Below, one piece after another: positions 40,880 to 43,501 of a stretch of DNA of 43,501 bases (its first letter is position 1; the number at the start of each line of letters is the position of its first letter). The stretch is from JANPPS01 sp043758105 (lineage in GTDB: Bacteria; Pseudomonadota; Alphaproteobacteria; Acetobacterales; Acetobacteraceae): the NCBI GenBank assembly GCA_043758105.1, contig JAYVOF010000251.1, positions 1-43,501 of the forward strand, given 5' to 3'. Both the position numbers and the translations under genes were made by a program. Below the pieces are notes generated by a model. It was given only the letters and a program-made list of their open reading frames with translations. It was not told the DNA's origin and made no database searches.

Positions 40880-41844
40880 CGCCACCGCTCCAGCCCATGC
40901 TGCCACGCGCCCACGATGCCGCGTTTCAAGAACAAGGCCGCCAAAATCAGCACGACGCTCAGGACGATGAGGTTGAGGCCGGGCGCCATGCCGCCGAACT
41001 CCGCCCGCAACCAGCTTTCGAGCGGCACCACCAGCAATGCGCCCAGTAGCGGGCCATAGACGGTGCCGAGGCCGCCGATCAGGGCGATGAGCGCGAATTT
41101 CACGCCGAAATCGAACAGGGATAGCAGGCTCGCCGGGTCGGCGACGCGGACGGACATCAGGAACAGCCCGCCGCCGATGCCGGTGAGCGCGGCACTCAGC
41201 GCCATGCCGGTCAATTTGGTGCGCAGCACATCGATGCCGGACGCCTCCGCCGCCTGTTCATTGTCCCGCACGGCCTTGAGCTGGTAGCCGAGGCGGGAGC
41301 GGGTGACCGCCAACGCGACCACCAGGCATAGCGCAGCGAAGGCGCCCATCAGCCACGCATAGGACATGCGGTCCCGAAAGATCATGTTGGACAGGCCCAG
41401 CCGGAACGGGATCGACAGGCCCCGCGTGCCGCCGGTGAGACCGTCCCAATAATTGGCCAAAGCGAGGGCCACCTCCGTCAGCGCCATGGTGGCGATGGCG
41501 AAGAACGGCCCGCGCAACCGGAACACCGGCCAGGACACCAGCAGCGCGACCATTGCCGCCAGCACCGCACCCGGCACGAGGCCAAGCCAGGGCGAGATGC
41601 CGAGGCGCAAATAGAGGTTCGCCGTCGTATAGGCCCCGACCGCGAAGAACACGCTATGCCCAAGCGAGAATTGCCCGCCAAGCCCGCCGATCAGGTTCCA
41701 CGCCGTCGCCAACCCGGCAAACAGGAACGCGGTCGCCAAGATATTCAGGGTGAACGCATCCCCCGCCGCCAGCCCGACCATCGCAGCGAGGCCGCCCAGC
41801 ACCAGCGCCAGCAGCGGCACATCCCGCCAAAACGACCTAACCAT
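40876..41844 (-). CDS. livM: Branched-chain amino acid-type ABC transporter permease LivM
   Basis: A 322-residue inner-membrane permease with eight or more hydrophobic segments. LivM-class hallmarks are GLGGQFSLGHSVFFAVGAYT (about 54-73), the EAA-type cytoplasmic loop SRLGYQLKAVRDNEQAAEASGI (about 187-208) and GGLGTVYGPLLGA. It overlaps livH by eight bases and livG by four, so all are translated together. It forms the translocation channel with LivH. Confidence 0.91.
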   Translation of the reverse strand: MVRSFWRDVPLLALVLGGLAAMVGLAAGDAFTLNILATAFLFAGLATAWNLIGGLGGQFSLGHSVFFAVGAYTTANLYLRLGISPWLGLVPGAVLAAMVALLVSWPVFRLRGPFFAIATMALTEVALALANYWDGLTGGTRGLSIPFRLGLSNMIFRDRMSYAWLMGAFAALCLVVALAVTRSRLGYQLKAVRDNEQAAEASGIDVLRTKLTGMALSAALTGIGGGLFLMSVRVADPASLLSLFDFGVKFALIALIGGLGTVYGPLLGALLVVPLESWLRAEFGGMAPGLNLIVLSVVLILAALFLKRGIVGAWQHGLERWR

Positions 41845-42718
41845 GGCCGGCCCGCTCCGCCCCGATCTGCCCGAACAGGCCGGCGGGGCGGATCACCAGC
41901 ACCAGGATAAACACCGCGAACAGCACGGCGTTCTTGAGCGCCGGGTCGAGGTAGAAGCCGGCCAGCGCCTCCGTCATCCCGACGATGAAGCCGCCCACAT
42001 AGGCGCCGAGCACGCTGCCGAGCCCGCCCAGCACGACCACGGCAAACGCCGGCAGGATGAAATTGGTGCCAATTTGCGGCGCCAAGGTGTAGATGGGCGC
42101 CAGCAAGCAGCCGGCGAGTCCGGCGAGCGCGGCACCCGCTCCGAAGGTGATCATGTACACCCACTCGGCATCGACCCCCATCAGGATCGCCGCCTGCCGG
42201 TCCTGTGCCACCGCACGGATCGCCCGGCCCAGCATGGTGCGGCGGAGGAACACACCGAGCGCCAAGGCGACGAGGGTGGCCGCCCCCAGCACGATGAGCC
42301 GCGCCAGGCCGATTTGCACCGGACCTACGCCCACGCTGATCTGCGCCACCGGGGTCGTGACGCTATAAGCCGTGCCTCCGGTGACCGCGAGCACCACGTT
42401 TTGCAACAGGAGCAACAGCCCGAACGTCGCGAAAATCTGCATCGATGGCTCGTGCCGCAACGGTGCGAGAATGACACGCTGCACCACCACCCCCAGCACG
42501 AACAGCGCGGGCACCACCAGCAGGACGGCCAGGTACGGGTTCATGCCGAGCGTCGCATAGGCGGCATAGGTGCCGTACATGCCGAGCATCACGAACTCAC
42601 CCTGGGCGAAATTCACCACCCGGATCACGCCGAAGATGAGGTTGAGCCCGACGCTCACCAGCGCATAAATCCCCCCCAGCAAAACGCCGATGGCGATGAT
42701 GCGGAGGAGGTCGGTCAC
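41837..42718 (-). CDS. livH: Branched-chain amino acid-type ABC transporter permease LivH
   Basis: A 293-residue inner-membrane permease of the LivH class. The N-terminus GVLLGGIYALVSVGLNLIFG and VVNFAQGEFVMLGMY are diagnostic. The cytoplasmic coupling loop is RRTMLGRAIRAVAQDRQAAILMGV, and VVLGGLGSVLGAYVGGFIVG forms late helices. It begins four bases after the stop of the first binding protein and overlaps livM. Confidence 0.92.
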   Translation of the reverse strand: MTDLLRIIAIGVLLGGIYALVSVGLNLIFGVIRVVNFAQGEFVMLGMYGTYAAYATLGMNPYLAVLLVVPALFVLGVVVQRVILAPLRHEPSMQIFATFGLLLLLQNVVLAVTGGTAYSVTTPVAQISVGVGPVQIGLARLIVLGAATLVALALGVFLRRTMLGRAIRAVAQDRQAAILMGVDAEWVYMITFGAGAALAGLAGCLLAPIYTLAPQIGTNFILPAFAVVVLGGLGSVLGAYVGGFIVGMTEALAGFYLDPALKNAVLFAVFILVLVIRPAGLFGQIGAERAGHG

Positions 42719-42722
42719 GGGA

Positions 42723-43501
42723 TTACGGGCGGGCCAGCGACACCATCTTGCCGCCGGACGGGACGGCCTCGGGCGGGAAGACCGCGATCACACGGCCCGA
42801 CTGCCACTGGGCGATGAGCGGCAGGGCGCGGATGTTTTGCATCGTCGCATCGAATTTAACGCCGTAGCCGGTTTCGTACGTGCCGAACGGCTTATCCATC
42901 TTGGCGGCGGCGGCGATGACTTTTTCATACTCCGTGCTGCCGGCCGCGGCGATGCATTCCAGCAAGACGCGCATGCCGACATAGGCGCTCATGGCCTGGG
43001 GCGCGATCGGCTCCCGGTTGTATTTGGCGCGGTAGGCGGCGAGGAACGTGCTGGCGCCGGGGGCATAGGCCTCCCCCACATCCGCCCGCGGATAGGACAC
43101 CAGCAACACGCCTTCGAGCGCCTCCTTACCCACGGCGTCCAGCGTTTCGAACGTATCGCCGGTGCCGACCAGCATGATGGCCCCCGGCTTGAACGCCTGC
43201 TCCCGCGCGGTGCGCAGCAGCAAATTGTGGTCGGCGACATAGGCGGTGCTGAGCCATAGATCGGGGGCGAAATTGCGGGCGCGGAGGATGCTATCCGACA
43301 GATCGACCGACTTCGCGCTATGGGTGCCGATGCCGACCTGGGTGACCCCAGCCTCCTTCAATAGCCGGACCTGCTCGGTGGCGATGGAGGTGCCGAACGC
43401 GGAATCCTCATGCTCGATCCAGATTTTCAGATCGCGGGCCGGCTTACCGAGCCCGTCCGCCACCAGCTTCGTGGCACCCTGGATGGAGCGGAGCGCGAAG
43501 G
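42723..43501 (-). CDS. ABC transporter substrate-binding protein (Liv-type), N-terminal part beyond the right edge
   Basis: The C-terminal 259 residues of a periplasmic Liv-type binding protein. The frame stays open to the edge (FALRSIQGATKLVADGLGKP at the boundary), so the signal peptide and first half of lobe 1 lie outside. The visible part has IWIEHEDSAFGTSIA, VGIGTHSAKSVDLS, EGVLLVSYPRADVGEAY and SAYVGMRVLLECIAAAG, typical of the second lobe. It is the first binding protein of the operon, four bases before livH. It differs clearly from the second one at 36584-37810, so they are not a recent duplication. Confidence 0.87.
   Translation of the reverse strand, partial: FALRSIQGATKLVADGLGKPARDLKIWIEHEDSAFGTSIATEQVRLLKEAGVTQVGIGTHSAKSVDLSDSILRARNFAPDLWLSTAYVADHNLLLRTAREQAFKPGAIMLVGTGDTFETLDAVGKEALEGVLLVSYPRADVGEAYAPGASTFLAAYRAKYNREPIAPQAMSAYVGMRVLLECIAAAGSTEYEKVIAAAAKMDKPFGTYETGYGVKFDATMQNIRALPLIAQWQSGRVIAVFPPEAVPSGGKMVSLARP

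Noticed and set aside
41750..42817. Rightward frame of about 355 codons opposite livH/livM
   Set aside because: Highly charged, low-complexity translation antisense to two standard permease genes.
1..43501. PEP-CTERM substrate proteins, tRNA genes, CRISPR arrays, transposases
   Set aside because: None found: no protein ends in a VPEP-transmembrane-Arg pattern, no cloverleaf or spaced direct repeats were seen, and no transposase-like protein is present.

Overview
The window is GC-rich, densely coding DNA, most likely from an alphaproteobacterium. This is inferred from gene content (an XrtA/PEP-CTERM polysaccharide locus, many CoA-dependent catabolic genes, a Liv-type ABC transporter) and from a dispersed palindromic repeat of a type common in that class. 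I see no tRNA, rRNA, CRISPR array or transposase. Both ends cut through genes.

Left third (1-21148): an exosortase A (XrtA) / exopolysaccharide locus. A leftward operon runs tyrosine autokinase - outer-membrane beta-barrel - ExeA-like ATPase - polysaccharide deacetylase - FemAB-like protein - xrtA (cut by the left edge). Across a 460-base gap a rightward operon runs sugar transferase - prsK - prsR - prsT - glycosyltransferase. It is closed tail-to-tail by an XRE regulator. A leftward pair (glycosyltransferase with an added membrane domain, then an asparagine-synthase-like amidotransferase) and a rightward glycosyltransferase follow. The usual outer-membrane exporter (Wza/EpsE type) and GNVR chain-length protein are not beside the autokinase. 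No PEP-CTERM substrate protein is visible. PrsR has a degraded sigma-54 contact motif, and PrsT lacks a lipobox cysteine.

Middle (21152-28168): CoA and lipid metabolism in short operons: a methylmalonyl-CoA-decarboxylase-like crotonase, a MAPEG membrane protein, a lipoprotein esterase, an acyl-CoA dehydrogenase, a zinc-free medium-chain reductase, a CoA-transferase/hydrolase-family protein, a CitE-like lyase and a MaoC hydratase. Several members lack the textbook catalytic residue of their superfamily. A 94-base REP-like inverted repeat lies at 26756-26849.

Right third (28276-43501): two converging, tightly coupled operons. The rightward one has six genes joined by 1- or 4-base start/stop overlaps: APH-like kinase, conserved protein of unknown function, CaiB-type CoA-transferase, HyuA, HyuB and SDR. 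The leftward one encodes a Liv-type ABC transporter (binding protein, LivH, LivM, LivG, LivF), then a Baeyer-Villiger monooxygenase and a second binding protein. Together they look like an uptake-and-degradation module for an unidentified carbonyl, lactone or lactam compound: import, SDR oxidation, Baeyer-Villiger oxygen insertion, ATP-dependent ring opening or carboxylation by HyuAB, and CoA activation. That pathway is inference, and it is the best candidate here for an undescribed system. The 342 bases between the operons are AT-richer and carry a nested inverted repeat.
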